A DNA stretch of 64,000 nucleotides from JADLDB01 sp040752975 (GCA_040752975.1 JBFMHF010000016.1:1-64000); one strand, 5' to 3'. Shown: positions 38,514 to 48,361, numbered from the stretch's first letter. Numbers and translations are program-made. The notes: generated by a model from the sequence alone, not told the origin.

Positions 38514-39376
38514 TTCGCGGCGCCTCCGAAGGCCTTCCTGGCGGCGGCCAGCGCGGGCTCATCGAGGGCCACGAAGCCCGTCAAGCGCACACCCTCCAGC
38601 GCCACCTTGCCGCGCTCGGTCGAGGACAGCTTCGTGAAGGCCGCGCCGACGGCCTTCCAGTCCGCAGCCGGGAGGCGATCGCCGAGGGTCGCCACCAGCG
38701 CCACCGGCACCTTCGCGCTGACGTGCACCACCTCGAGTTCGGAGGCGAAGGGGAGCGTGGGGACGGCCGCGGCCTGCTCGGCGTCCAGCACCACGGCCAG
38801 CTTCTCTGAGCCGGCGGCCGCCTTGCGCAGCGCCGAGAGCACCTGGCCCCCCGTCGTCACCTTCACCGTCGCCGGGACCTTCCCGAAGCCGCCCAGGGCC
38901 ACCTTCGTCACGAAGTCGGGCGAGTAGCCCGCGGTGGAGAAGACGGAGTAGCCGTCGAGATCGGTCGCCTGCTTGAGGGCGCCCTTCTTCGCCACCAGCG
39001 TCCACGACTGCATCGCGGCCTGGCCCTGCTGGACGATGGCCAGGCGGGGGGACAGCTTCAGCGCCGCCTCGTGCTGGAGGAAGAAGGGCAGCGGCACCAG
39101 CGCCAGCACCACGTCGGCCTCGGCGAAGCGCGCGAGGCCCGCCTTCTCCTGCGGGAAGTAGGTGGCGCGGAACTGGTCCTTCGGCCAGCCGGCCAGCTCG
39201 GCCAGCGCGCCGGCGATCTCGTCCATGCGCGGCTGCGCTTCCTCGGTGGTGCCCGGGTAGCCGGGAGCGCAGAAGACGAGCGTCCTGGGGCCCGAAACAG
39301 GCGGCTTCGGGCCGGCCAGGGCCGTCCACGCGGCGAGGAGGACGGCGGCAGCACAGAGAGAGGCGAGACGGCGCAT
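38510..39376 (-). CDS. PhnD-like periplasmic substrate-binding protein
   Basis: 288 residues from ATG 39376 (another ATG at 39391). The signal is MRRLASLCAAAVLLAAWTALA. The mature part has LVFCAPGYPGTTEEAQPRMD, ADVVLALVPLPFFLQHEAAL, LDGYSVFSTAGYSPDFVTKV and WKAVGAAFTKLSSTERGKVA, the layout of the PhnD/phosphate-phosphonate group of type II binding proteins. No ABC permease or ATPase is adjacent, so the ligand and partner are open. The coupled TPR lipoprotein could dock it at the outer membrane. Confidence 0.72.
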   Translation of the reverse strand: MRRLASLCAAAVLLAAWTALAGPKPPVSGPRTLVFCAPGYPGTTEEAQPRMDEIAGALAELAGWPKDQFRATYFPQEKAGLARFAEADVVLALVPLPFFLQHEAALKLSPRLAIVQQGQAAMQSWTLVAKKGALKQATDLDGYSVFSTAGYSPDFVTKVALGGFGKVPATVKVTTGGQVLSALRKAAAGSEKLAVVLDAEQAAAVPTLPFASELEVVHVSAKVPVALVATLGDRLPAADWKAVGAAFTKLSSTERGKVALEGVRLTGFVALDEPALAAARKAFGGAAK

Positions 39377-39538
39377 GTCGGAAACGCTCATTACACGACG
39401 GCCCGACGACGTGAGGCAGAAGTTTGCTTTCGCTTTTCTGATGGCACCTGTGACGGGCCGGCCCGGGCGACCTTCAATGAGCCGCCGGTTCATAGCCGTT
39501 GCGTGCCCAGGCGCGGCCTTCTAAGCGCTCTCTCCCGA

Positions 39539-41842
39539 ATGGACGGCGGCAGCACCCTGGTGGAGCGGCTCCTCGCGGCGATCATCGCCCGGCGCGTCGT
39601 CGTGGTGGCGCTGTGGCTGGTGCTGCTCCCGGTGGGGGTGTGGCTCTCGCTGCAGATCCCCAGCGACGGGGCCATCGATCGCCTGGTGGTGGAGAGCGAC
39701 CCCGACGTGGTGTTGACGCGGTCCTTCCAGCAGGTCTTCCCCGAGGGCCGGCAGCTGGTGCTGCTCTTCGAGCCGAAGGGCGACCCGTTCTCACCCCAGG
39801 CGGTGCGCGAGCTGGCGGCGGTCGAGGACGCGGTGGGCAAGCTGCCCGGGGTGGTGACGTTCTCGGCGCTGTCCATCTACCGCCGGAAGGACCCGCTCCT
39901 CGACGCGGAAGGGTTCTCCGAGCGCTACAAGGCGTTCGCCTTCGGGACGCCGCTGTTCCGGAAGCAGGGCCTGGTGGGTGAGCACCACGCGTCGATGGCG
40001 GTGACGTTCCCCGCGGCGACGGCGGAGGCGCGCGACGCGACGCTGGAGAGAATCGACGAGGTGCTGGCCCAGGTGCCGCGCGCCGCGCTGGGAGACGTGC
40101 GGCGCGTCGGCCAGCCGTACCTCGAGCAGTGGCTCGAGTCGGAGACGAGGAGCGCCACGCTGCGCTACTTCCCGCTCTTCGGCGCCTTCGTGGTGGTGCT
40201 GGTGCTGGCGCTGTACCGCTCGCTGCGCGCGCTGCTGGCGATCCTCGTGACGCTGGGGGTGACGGTGGCGCTGGCGGTGGGCCTGGGGCACCTCATGGGC
40301 TTCTCGCTCACCATCGTGTCGGAGGTGATGCCGCTGGTGGTGCTCGTCACCACCACCGCCACGTTGGTGTACCTGCACTCGCGCTACATCCAGCACCCGG
40401 CCGACGTGCCGTTGGAGAAACACCACGTCTTCGCGCTCGCCAACAAGGCGCTGCCGGTGACGGCGTCGCTGATCGCCGCGCTGGTGGGCTTCGCGGCGCT
40501 GGCCGTCTCGCAGATCCGCCCCATTCGCGAGATGGGCCTGTGGACGGCGGCGGGGCTGGCGCTCTCGTGGCTCACCAGCTTCACGCTCTTCCCGGCGCTG
40601 CAGCGGCTGCTCCAGGCGCCCACGCGGCAGGGCGAGACACCGGCGGGGCGCGCGTATGGGAAGCTGGCCGACGCGCTGCCTCGCTTCACCTACCGCTTCC
40701 GCTGGCTCCTGCTGGTGGGCTCGCTCGTCGGCGCGGCGGCGGGCGCGGTGGCGCTGCTGGGGCTGCCGGGCACGGCGCTTTCGCCCATGCCGCTGGGCAT
40801 CGACGCGGTCGACTACATCGACGAGGACCTCCCGGTGCGGAAGGACCTCCTGGCCTACGAGAAGGCCATCGCCGGGCTGGCGGCGGTGCGGGTGTGGGTG
40901 AAGCTGGAAGACGGGCAGGCGGTCGAGCCCGCGGTGCTGCAGGCCCTCGATCGCTTCACCACGGCGGTGTCGAAGGAAGCCGGCGTCACCTCGGTGGTGG
41001 GGCCCACCACCATCCTGCGGCTGCGAAGGTACCTGGCGGGGCAGGGCGACGGGCTGCCGGAGGATCCCGAGGCCTTCGCCGCCGTCACGTCGGACTTCGA
41101 GCAGCTGCTCCTCACCGAGAAGGAGCTGCGTGGCTTCATCGACTTGAAGACGATGGGCCAGGTGCAGGTGATGGTCATCACCCGCCGCGGCACCGCCGCT
41201 TCCTTCGACGCGCTGAAGGCCCGGCTGGACGCTCTGTGGAAGGCCGAGCAGGCGCGATCGCCCGTGTTGGCGAAGGCGACCGAGACGGTGGTGGGCGAGG
41301 CGATCATGCAGGCGAAGATCGCCACGCACCTGGTGCCGACGCTGACCGAGAGCTTCGGGCTGACGGCCGCGCTCATCTTCCTCACCTTCCTGGTGGTGTT
41401 CCGCAGCGGCGCGGCGCGGGTGATGGCGATGGTGCCGTCGGTGTTCGCGATCCTCGCCACCTTCCTGGTGATGCGGCTCACGGGCATGCCGCTCAACGTG
41501 GCCACCATTCTCATCGCGACGACGGTGCTGGGCACCACCGAGAACGATCAGGTGCACTTCTTCCACCACTTCCAGGAAGCGAAGAAGGCCGGCGCCAGCG
41601 TGGAGAAGTCGCTCCTGCACACGCTGCACGTGTCCGGGCACGCGATCATCTACGCGACGCTCATCAACGCGAGCGGCTTCCTCGCGCTGACCTTCTCCAA
41701 CCTGCCCCCGATGCGGGAGTTCGGCATCGTCACCAGCATCGCCTTCGCCTTCTCGATGCTGGCGGACTTCACCGCCCTGCCGGCCGCGCTGTGGATCGTC
41801 ATGCGCGCGAAGCCAGACGAGCAGGCACCGCCTGGCGGGTGA
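39539..41842 (+). CDS. MMPL/RND superfamily transporter
   Basis: 767 residues from ATG 39539 (an in-frame GTG at 39503 is possible). There are two halves, each with a periplasmic domain followed by five or six helices. The first helix is VVVVALWLVLLPVGVWLSL; the first membrane block is about 215-385 and the second about 590-760. The SSD-like segments SLTIVSEVMPLVVLVTTTAT and NVATILIATTVLGTTENDQV are present; in the latter ENDQVHFFHHF takes the place of the usual Asp-containing DDxIHF motif. Such proteins export lipids, hopanoids or polyketide-like compounds. There is no partner fusion protein nearby. Confidence 0.85.
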   Translation: MDGGSTLVERLLAAIIARRVVVVALWLVLLPVGVWLSLQIPSDGAIDRLVVESDPDVVLTRSFQQVFPEGRQLVLLFEPKGDPFSPQAVRELAAVEDAVGKLPGVVTFSALSIYRRKDPLLDAEGFSERYKAFAFGTPLFRKQGLVGEHHASMAVTFPAATAEARDATLERIDEVLAQVPRAALGDVRRVGQPYLEQWLESETRSATLRYFPLFGAFVVVLVLALYRSLRALLAILVTLGVTVALAVGLGHLMGFSLTIVSEVMPLVVLVTTTATLVYLHSRYIQHPADVPLEKHHVFALANKALPVTASLIAALVGFAALAVSQIRPIREMGLWTAAGLALSWLTSFTLFPALQRLLQAPTRQGETPAGRAYGKLADALPRFTYRFRWLLLVGSLVGAAAGAVALLGLPGTALSPMPLGIDAVDYIDEDLPVRKDLLAYEKAIAGLAAVRVWVKLEDGQAVEPAVLQALDRFTTAVSKEAGVTSVVGPTTILRLRRYLAGQGDGLPEDPEAFAAVTSDFEQLLLTEKELRGFIDLKTMGQVQVMVITRRGTAASFDALKARLDALWKAEQARSPVLAKATETVVGEAIMQAKIATHLVPTLTESFGLTAALIFLTFLVVFRSGAARVMAMVPSVFAILATFLVMRLTGMPLNVATILIATTVLGTTENDQVHFFHHFQEAKKAGASVEKSLLHTLHVSGHAIIYATLINASGFLALTFSNLPPMREFGIVTSIAFAFSMLADFTALPAALWIVMRAKPDEQAPPGG

Positions 41843-41871
41843 GCTCGTCTTCCCGGGACGGGCCCGGTCAA

Positions 41872-44800
41872 TCAATCGGCGCGCTCGGCGACCTCCACCA
41901 CCAGCTGCCGGCCGGACTTCGCCACGCCCTTGACGAAGTACCACTGGTCGGGTGCGCCGGAGTTGTACAGCTTCGCGTTGCGCAGCACGCGCTCGGTGCC
42001 GGTGCCCTTCTTCACGTACACGCGCATCGGCAGTCCGCCGGACTCCGAGCCCTCGGGCCCGGTGACGCTGTACGCGGCATAGTCCTCTTTCGAGAGATCG
42101 GACGCCGACCAGCCGGAGTCCGGGCCGCGCACCACCACCTTGAGGGACACGCGCTTGCCGTCGAGCGGATCCCACGTGCCGGCGGCCTTCGCCTGGTCCG
42201 CCCACGTCACGTCCTGGTAGTCATAGCTGGTGGCCGCGCGGGCCACGCCGGTGAAGGACACGGGCAGGTCCTTCGCGCGGGCGCCGGCCGTCACCTTCGG
42301 GTTCTTCGGGAAGAGCTGCAGCGCCTTCTCCCACGGGTAGAGGGGCATGAAGCCCTCGGGGGCCTTGCCTCCCGTCGCCAGCACCGGCTGGCCAATCAGC
42401 TCGCGCAGCTGGTTCCAGTCGTCCATCGTCACCTTGCCGGGCACGTAGGCGGTGCGGCCGAGGTAGAGGTCGAAGAACTGCTGGTCCACCGGCAGGCCGG
42501 CGGAGATGACCTGGTTGCCGGCCAGCTTCTTGAACTTGAAGTCCTTCAAGCTGTCGAAGGTCTTGTCGTCGACCGTGGTGTTGTCCTGCGGCCGCATCAC
42601 GTTCGACCACAGGTTGTGGTTGAAGGTGTTGTTGGTCAGCTCCACGTCGCCGGGCGCGGCCATCAGGCGGATCGCGTCGTTGTCCGCGAACTCGAAGATG
42701 TTGTTGTCGATGATCGCGTTGACGCCGTTCTCGATGGACAAGAGGTGCCCGTTGCGGCCGTTGCCCTGGCCGAAGCGGATCTCCCACGAGAAGGCGAAGG
42801 TGTTGTTCTTCACCACCATGGGGGCGTTGCCGAAGCCGCGCTGCACCCGCACCGTGTGCATGTGGTGGTTGATGAAGATGTTGTTGTCCAGGGTGTTGCC
42901 GCTGCCGATGCGCACCGCGCCCTCGGCGCCGTTGACGAAGAGGTTGTTCTTCACCACGCAGCCTGGCCTCGCCAGCCAGAGGTGCTCGATCTTCTCGGAG
43001 TTGTTGTAGTCGAGGTCACCGTTGGGCTTGTACTTGTTGTCCGTCTTGCGATCGAAGACGAAGCCGTCCACCACCGTGCCGGTGTGATCGCCGTCGCCCT
43101 GCAGCACGTAGCCGTCGCGGCGGCCCTTGTAGTCGGCGGGCGCGAAGAGGCGGGTGGGGCGCTTCCAGGGGTTGCGCTCCTTGAAGTCCTTGTCGTACCC
43201 GCCGATGAGCGAGATGTAGCTGGTGTCGACCGTCCAGCGGCCCGTCTTCAGCTTGCCGTAGTACTCGCCCTCCGCGACGTGAATGAAGTCGCCCGCCTCG
43301 GCCTTCTCCAGCGCCTGCCAGGGGTCCTTGAAGGGCTTTTCCCTGCTGCCGTCGCCGCCGCTGGCGCCCGCGCGGACGAACCAGTCGCGGCCCTGGGGCC
43401 TGTTGGCGCTGGCCGTGGCGCTCTCCTCGAAGGGCTCGAGGCTGTCCACCGCGAAGCCCTGCTTCGGGTAGCCCTTCAGCACCACCACGGTGCCCTTCAC
43501 CAGGTACAGCTTGGGCGGTGTGCCAGAGCCGCTCCAGTAGCCCGTCGCCCCGTCGGCGACGCGGTTGGCGGTGGTGCCCTTCTTGTAGAAGGCGGTGAAG
43601 CGGTCGTAGTTGCCCTTCGGCTCGTGGAGGAAGACGCCGGCCAGCTCGCTCGCTTTGTACGGGGGCGGCACGCCGCTGACGTTGGCCCCGTTGCTGACCG
43701 CCACCACCATCTCCAGCGCCTGGCCCTCGACGGCCTCGGGGTTCTTGAGCCACGAGCCTGGCTCGACGCGCTTGTAGGTCTTCGCGGGCCCTGCCTCCGC
43801 CGAGGCCTGGAAGCTGACGGTGAGCGGAATCACCCGCGCGCCCGCCTTCCCCGCGGACTTCGGGGCCATCAGCGCGAGCGCGTCGGAGAGGTCCATCGCC
43901 GGCGCCACGCCCGACGGAGGCGTCCCGCCCTTGGCGATCATCGGCAGGCCCAGCAGCTGGCGCGCCTTGTTGAAGTCGTCCATCTCCAGCTTGCCGGGCG
44001 TCGCGGACGTGCGCCTGGAGACATGGTCGAGCCACTTCGCGTTGACGGGCAGCTGCGGGTTCTTCACCTCGTTGCCTGAGACCTTCTTGAAGCCGATCTC
44101 CTCGAGGTCCTCCAGGTTCTTGTCGTCGATGGCGATGTCCTTGCCGTCGATGAAGTACTTGAGGTTGGAGTACAGGTTCATGAAGAAGACGTTGCCGTCG
44201 AGGGTCGTCTTCTCGGCGTTGGCCGTCATGTAGATGCCGTTGGAGTCCGAGAAGGCGATCAAGTTGCCGGTGACGGTGGCGTGGGCTTTGAGCGCGAGGC
44301 CCGAGCCGTTGTAGGCGCCCTTGCCCGGCTCCTTGAAGGCCATGGTGAAGGCGATGGTGTTGTTCTTCACCGTGGCGACGGCCTGCTTGTCGGTGGTGCT
44401 GTTGAGGTTGATGCCCCAGTTGACCGCGTTCACCACCAGGTTGTTCTCGATGGTGGAGCCGGCCGCCGCGATGATGCCGTCGAAGCCGGGGTTGACGATG
44501 ACGTTGTTCCTCACCGTCGCCGGCAGCGAGAAGCGCATCGGCCCGTCACACGACGGGTACTCCTTGCGGCCCAACTGCTCCGGCGTCTCGTAGGTGCATT
44601 GATCCCGCTGGTCGATGGTGAAGCCGTCCACCACGGTGCCCTTCTTGTTGGACAGGAGGCGTTCCTGCTTCGGGCGGTTCTTCGACGCCTTGTCCCAGTG
44701 CAGCTGGGTGACGTTCTTCCACGGGTCGCGCGAGGTGAAGTCCGCTGAGTAGCCGCCGAGCAGCGTCACGTCGTCGACGGGCACCTCCCACATGCCCGAG

Positions 44801-45003
44801 CCCAGCCGGCCGGTGTACTTCCCGCCCGCGACGTGAATGACGTCTCCTGCCTGGCACTGATCGAGCGCCTGCCAGGGATCCGAGAACGGCTTCGCCTGAG
44901 AGCCGTCGCCGTCACTGCCCGCGCGCACGAACCAGTCGCGCGCCTCGGCCTGGAGAGAGAGAAAACAGACTGCGACCCCCGCAACCGCAGCTGAGATTTT
45001 CAT
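41872..45003 (-). CDS. Secreted double right-handed beta-helix protein
   Basis: 1043 residues. The signal peptide is MKISAAVAGVAVCFLSLQAEA. Two homologous modules follow. The first starts at ~22 (RDWFVRAGSDGDGSQAKPF, DPWQALDQCQAGDVIHVAGG) and the second at ~538 (RDWFVRAGASGGDGSREKPF, DPWQALEKAEAGDFIHVAEG). Each has a parallel beta-helix of short coils with Asn ladders (VRNNVIVNPG, VKNNTIAFT; VKNNLFVNG, LDNNIFINH, IDNNIFEFA) and an Ig-like C-terminal part. The opening matches pectate-lyase-like/DUF1565 proteins. It probably binds or cleaves a polysaccharide; catalytic residues cannot be assigned. Confidence 0.85.
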   Translation of the reverse strand: MKISAAVAGVAVCFLSLQAEARDWFVRAGSDGDGSQAKPFSDPWQALDQCQAGDVIHVAGGKYTGRLGSGMWEVPVDDVTLLGGYSADFTSRDPWKNVTQLHWDKASKNRPKQERLLSNKKGTVVDGFTIDQRDQCTYETPEQLGRKEYPSCDGPMRFSLPATVRNNVIVNPGFDGIIAAAGSTIENNLVVNAVNWGINLNSTTDKQAVATVKNNTIAFTMAFKEPGKGAYNGSGLALKAHATVTGNLIAFSDSNGIYMTANAEKTTLDGNVFFMNLYSNLKYFIDGKDIAIDDKNLEDLEEIGFKKVSGNEVKNPQLPVNAKWLDHVSRRTSATPGKLEMDDFNKARQLLGLPMIAKGGTPPSGVAPAMDLSDALALMAPKSAGKAGARVIPLTVSFQASAEAGPAKTYKRVEPGSWLKNPEAVEGQALEMVVAVSNGANVSGVPPPYKASELAGVFLHEPKGNYDRFTAFYKKGTTANRVADGATGYWSGSGTPPKLYLVKGTVVVLKGYPKQGFAVDSLEPFEESATASANRPQGRDWFVRAGASGGDGSREKPFKDPWQALEKAEAGDFIHVAEGEYYGKLKTGRWTVDTSYISLIGGYDKDFKERNPWKRPTRLFAPADYKGRRDGYVLQGDGDHTGTVVDGFVFDRKTDNKYKPNGDLDYNNSEKIEHLWLARPGCVVKNNLFVNGAEGAVRIGSGNTLDNNIFINHHMHTVRVQRGFGNAPMVVKNNTFAFSWEIRFGQGNGRNGHLLSIENGVNAIIDNNIFEFADNDAIRLMAAPGDVELTNNTFNHNLWSNVMRPQDNTTVDDKTFDSLKDFKFKKLAGNQVISAGLPVDQQFFDLYLGRTAYVPGKVTMDDWNQLRELIGQPVLATGGKAPEGFMPLYPWEKALQLFPKNPKVTAGARAKDLPVSFTGVARAATSYDYQDVTWADQAKAAGTWDPLDGKRVSLKVVVRGPDSGWSASDLSKEDYAAYSVTGPEGSESGGLPMRVYVKKGTGTERVLRNAKLYNSGAPDQWYFVKGVAKSGRQLVVEVAERAD

Positions 45004-45373
45004 GGGGGCGGGTTGTAGCGCGCCGCGGGCGGCTGATCCCGATCAATCGGGCGCTGGTATTCTCGGCGCCCCATGGCGGCTCCCGTCTTCCGGTGTGCGG
45101 ATCTCGACGTGTCGCCGACGGACCAGACGTGGGGCGTTCGCGAGCGGTGCACGGGTGGGCGTGGTGGGCGGCGGCTCGAGGAGGGTGACGCACGCCCACC
45201 TCGAGCGCTGGGTCGGGCCTGGGCGGCTGAGGTGAACATCCGCCACGGGACGGTGACGCTGAAGACCGGCTTCCCGGCGCTACGAGCCACGACGCCGCGC
45301 GCTGCCGCACCTCACGCCGGTGCCGCTGTGGCCCGCCGACGCCTGGGGGTGAGCGCCGCTTCCCCGTGGGATG
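45004..45373. other. Intergenic region after kdsC
   Basis: 370 bp with no convincing gene on either strand. In many proteobacteria lptC follows kdsC, but no lptC-like sequence is present here. It should contain the promoter of the beta-helix gene. Confidence 0.45.
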
Positions 45374-45904
45374 TCAGGGTGCGGGGTGGCGCATCAGGTG
45401 GAGCGCCTTGTCCCAGCGGCCGGTGGCCTTCAGCACCACCTCGAGCAGCTCGCGCGCGCAGCCGTGGCCGCCGGGGCGTTGCGCGACGTAGTGGACGTGC
45501 GCCTTCACCTCGGGCGCGGCGTCCTGCGGGCAGGCGGACAGCACGGCCTGGTCCATCGCCGGCAGGTCATTCACGTCGTCGCCCATGTACGCCGCCTCGT
45601 CGGGCTTCACGTGCAGCTCTGCGCACAGCTCCGCGAAGGCCGGCCCCTTCTCCCGTCGGCCCTGGAACACCTTCGCCAGCTTGAGCTCGGCCCCGCGCGC
45701 CTCCACGATGCGGGACGAGCGGGCGGTGAGCAGCGCCACGGGGAGTCCGGTGAGGCGCGCCAGCACCATCGCGTGGCCGTCCTTCACGTCGAAGCGCTTC
45801 ATCACCTCGCCGTCGGGGCCGTACCAGAGGCCGCCGTCCGTCAGCACGCCGTCGACGTCGAAGACGACCAGCTTCACCTTCGCGGCGCGCTCGTCCGCCG
45901 TCAC
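45374..45904 (-). CDS. kdsC: 3-deoxy-D-manno-octulosonate 8-phosphate phosphatase
   Basis: 176 residues from GTG 45904. It is a HAD-fold phosphatase without a cap: VKLVVFDVDGVLTDGGLWYG (nucleophile Asp and acid Asp), ALLTARSS (motif II), EKGPAF (motif III Lys) and AYMGDDVNDLPAM (motif IV). It removes phosphate from KDO-8-P in lipopolysaccharide inner-core synthesis. Its GTG overlaps the kdsA stop (GTGA). Confidence 0.93.
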   Translation of the reverse strand: MTADERAAKVKLVVFDVDGVLTDGGLWYGPDGEVMKRFDVKDGHAMVLARLTGLPVALLTARSSRIVEARGAELKLAKVFQGRREKGPAFAELCAELHVKPDEAAYMGDDVNDLPAMDQAVLSACPQDAAPEVKAHVHYVAQRPGGHGCARELLEVVLKATGRWDKALHLMRHPAP

Positions 45905-46731
45905 GGCTGATGCCCCAGCGCGCGGCGAATCGCCAGCACCTGCTTCAGCGTCTCCTCGAAGAGCTCGAAGGTGAGGCTGCACGGCCCGTCGCACAGCGCC
46001 TTGTCCGGGTCCTCGTGCACCTCGGTGAAGAGCGCGTCGATGCCTGCCGCCGCCGCCGCGCGCGCCAGCACTGAGACGAACTTCCGCTCGCCCGCCGTCT
46101 CGCCCTCGCCCGCGCTGGGCAGTTGCACCGAGTGCGTGGCGTCGAAGCAGGTGACGAGCCCCGCTTCCCGCATCTGCGCGAAGCCGCGCATGTCGACGAC
46201 GAGGTTGTTGTAGCCGAAGGACGAGCCGCGCTCCGTCACCAGCACGTTCGGGTTGCCCGACTCGAAGGCCTTCCGCGCGGAGTGGATGATGTCCTTCGGC
46301 GCGACGAACTGGCCCTTCTTCAGGTTGACGCCTCGCCCCGACTTCGCCACCGCCACCACCAGATCCGTCTGCCGGCAGAGGAACGCCGGCACCTGGAGAA
46401 TGTCTGCCACCTCCGCCGCGGGCCCCACGTGCGACGTCTCGTGCACGTCGGTGAGGATGGCGACGCCCACCGTCTCCTTCACCCTGCGCAGCACGCGCAG
46501 GCCCTCGGTCAGCCCCGGCCCGCGGTACGACTTGATGGAGGTCCGGTTCGCCTTGTCGTAGCTGCACTTGAAGGCGAAGGGCACACCCAGCTTTGCGCAG
46601 ACGTCCTTCAGGCGCGCGGCGTGGCGCAGCACCAGCTCTTCCGACTCGATGACGTCGGGGCCGGCGATGACGAAGAGCGGGCGGCCCGCCCCCACCCGGT
46701 GCCCCGCGAGGGAAATCTCCGGCGTGCCCAT
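45901..46731 (-). CDS. kdsA: 3-deoxy-8-phosphooctulonate synthase
   Basis: 276 residues. It condenses PEP and arabinose-5-phosphate to KDO-8-P. Family motifs are FAFKCSYDKANRTSIKSYRG, GVAILTDVHE, PAFLCRQTDLV, NLKKGQFVAP, DATHSVQLP, EVHEDPDKALCDGP. The CDGP motif is typical of the metal-independent class. The class-defining position reads GPDVIES, so residue 26 is Asp instead of Asn (metal-independent) or Cys (metal-dependent). It lies 4 bp after pyrG. Confidence 0.95.
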   Translation of the reverse strand: MGTPEISLAGHRVGAGRPLFVIAGPDVIESEELVLRHAARLKDVCAKLGVPFAFKCSYDKANRTSIKSYRGPGLTEGLRVLRRVKETVGVAILTDVHETSHVGPAAEVADILQVPAFLCRQTDLVVAVAKSGRGVNLKKGQFVAPKDIIHSARKAFESGNPNVLVTERGSSFGYNNLVVDMRGFAQMREAGLVTCFDATHSVQLPSAGEGETAGERKFVSVLARAAAAAGIDALFTEVHEDPDKALCDGPCSLTFELFEETLKQVLAIRRALGHQP

Positions 46732-46735
46732 GGCG

Positions 46736-48361
46736 TTACGGCGCGCCCTTCGCGTCCCGCAGCTCCACCGCCGCGCGGATGAAGCCCGAGAAGAGCGGGT
46801 GCGGGGCGAAGGGCTTCGACTGGAACTCCGGGTGCGCCTGGCAGCCGATGAAGTGCGGGTGGTCCTTCAGCTCGATCATCTCGACCAGGTCGAGCTCGGT
46901 GTTGAGGCCCGAGAAGACGAGCCCCGCCTCGGCCAGCCGCGCGCGGTACGCGTTGTTCACCTCGAAGCGGTGGCGGTGGCGTTCCTGCACCACGTCCTTC
47001 CCGTACAGCTTGTGCGCCAGGCTGCCCGGCTTCATCGCGCACGCGTAGCTGCCCAGGCGCATGGTGCCGCCCTTGTCCTGTACGCCCTTCTGCGACTCCA
47101 TCAGCGACACCACCGGGTGCGGCGTCTTCTCGTCGAACTCGAGCGAGTTGGCGCCGGCCAGCCCCACCACGTGCCGCGCGTACTCGATGACGGCCATCTG
47201 CAGCCCGAGGCAGATGCCGAAGAAGGGCACCTTCTTCTCGCGCGCGTACTTCACCGCCTGGATCTTCCCTTCCGTCCCGCGCACGCCGAAGCCGCCGGGC
47301 ACCAGCACCGCGTGGCAGTCGGCCAGCAGCGCCTCGGCGCCCTTCGTCTCCACTTCCTGCGAGTCGACGAACTTGAGCGTCACCTTGCAGTCGTTGGCGA
47401 TGCCGCCGTGCAGCAGCGCCTCGTTGAGCGACTTGTACGACTCCTTCAAGTCGACGTACTTCCCGACGATGCCCACCCGCACCTCGCCCTTGCCGGGGTG
47501 CTTGATGGTCTCGACGATGCGCTCCCATTGGTCGAGCCGCGCCCCGCGCGTCCAGATGTTGAGGATTTCGGCCACCCGCTCGTCGAGCCCCTGGTCGTGC
47601 AGCACCAGCGGCAGCTCGTAGATGCTGGCCACGTCGGGGCTGGTGAACACGTTGCCCGTGTCCACGTTGCAGAACATGGCGATCTTGTCCTTGAGCTCCT
47701 TGGCGATCTCCCTGTCCGTCCGGCAGATGAGCACGTCGGGCTGGATGCCGATCTCCCGCAGCTTCATCACCGAGTGCTGGGTGGGCTTGGTCTTCACCTC
47801 GCCGGCCGCCGCGATGTACGGCAGCAGCGTGAGGTGCACGTAGCAGGTGTTGTCGCTGCCCACGTCGTAGCGCAGCTGGCGAATGGCCTCGAGGAAGGGC
47901 AACGACTCGATGTCGCCCACCGTGCCGCCCACCTCGACCAGCACCAGCTCGTGGCCCTCGGCGGCGGCGTGGATCATCGACTTGATCTCATCGGTGATGT
48001 GCGGAATCACCTGCACCGTCTTCCCCAGGTACTCGCCGCGGCGCTCCTTGGAGATGACCGAGTGGTACACCCGCCCGGTGGTGAAGTTGTTCAGCTTCGT
48101 CATCCGCGCGGTGGTGAAGCGCTCGTAGTGGCCGAGGTCGAGGTCCGTCTCCGCGCCGTCCTCGGTGACGAAGACCTCGCCGTGCTGGAAGGGGCTCATC
48201 GTGCCCGGGTCGACGTTGATGTACGGGTCCAGCTTGACCAGCGTGATGTCGAGGCCCCGGTTCTCGAGCAACGCGCCCATCGACGCGCTGGCCAGGCCCT
48301 TGCCCAGAGAGGAGACGACGCCGCCCGTGGTGAAGATGAACTTGGTCTTCCGTTGGCGCAT
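46736..48361 (-). CDS. pyrG: CTP synthase
   Basis: 541 residues. The synthase domain starts KFIFTTGGVVSSLGKGLASA and has DPYINVDPGTMSPFQHGEVF and EVGGTVGDIES. The C-terminal class I glutamine amidotransferase has LVPGGFGVRGTEGKIQ, FFGICLGLQMAVIEYAR (catalytic Cys), and CQAHPEFQSKP (catalytic His-Glu). It makes CTP from UTP, also needed for CMP-KDO, which fits the link with kdsA and kdsC. Confidence 0.97.
   Translation of the reverse strand: MRQRKTKFIFTTGGVVSSLGKGLASASMGALLENRGLDITLVKLDPYINVDPGTMSPFQHGEVFVTEDGAETDLDLGHYERFTTARMTKLNNFTTGRVYHSVISKERRGEYLGKTVQVIPHITDEIKSMIHAAAEGHELVLVEVGGTVGDIESLPFLEAIRQLRYDVGSDNTCYVHLTLLPYIAAAGEVKTKPTQHSVMKLREIGIQPDVLICRTDREIAKELKDKIAMFCNVDTGNVFTSPDVASIYELPLVLHDQGLDERVAEILNIWTRGARLDQWERIVETIKHPGKGEVRVGIVGKYVDLKESYKSLNEALLHGGIANDCKVTLKFVDSQEVETKGAEALLADCHAVLVPGGFGVRGTEGKIQAVKYAREKKVPFFGICLGLQMAVIEYARHVVGLAGANSLEFDEKTPHPVVSLMESQKGVQDKGGTMRLGSYACAMKPGSLAHKLYGKDVVQERHRHRFEVNNAYRARLAEAGLVFSGLNTELDLVEMIELKDHPHFIGCQAHPEFQSKPFAPHPLFSGFIRAAVELRDAKGAP

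Noticed and set aside
45073..45684. Plus-strand frame before and over kdsC
   Set aside because: Arg/Pro/Ala-rich, overlaps kdsC and shows no domain.
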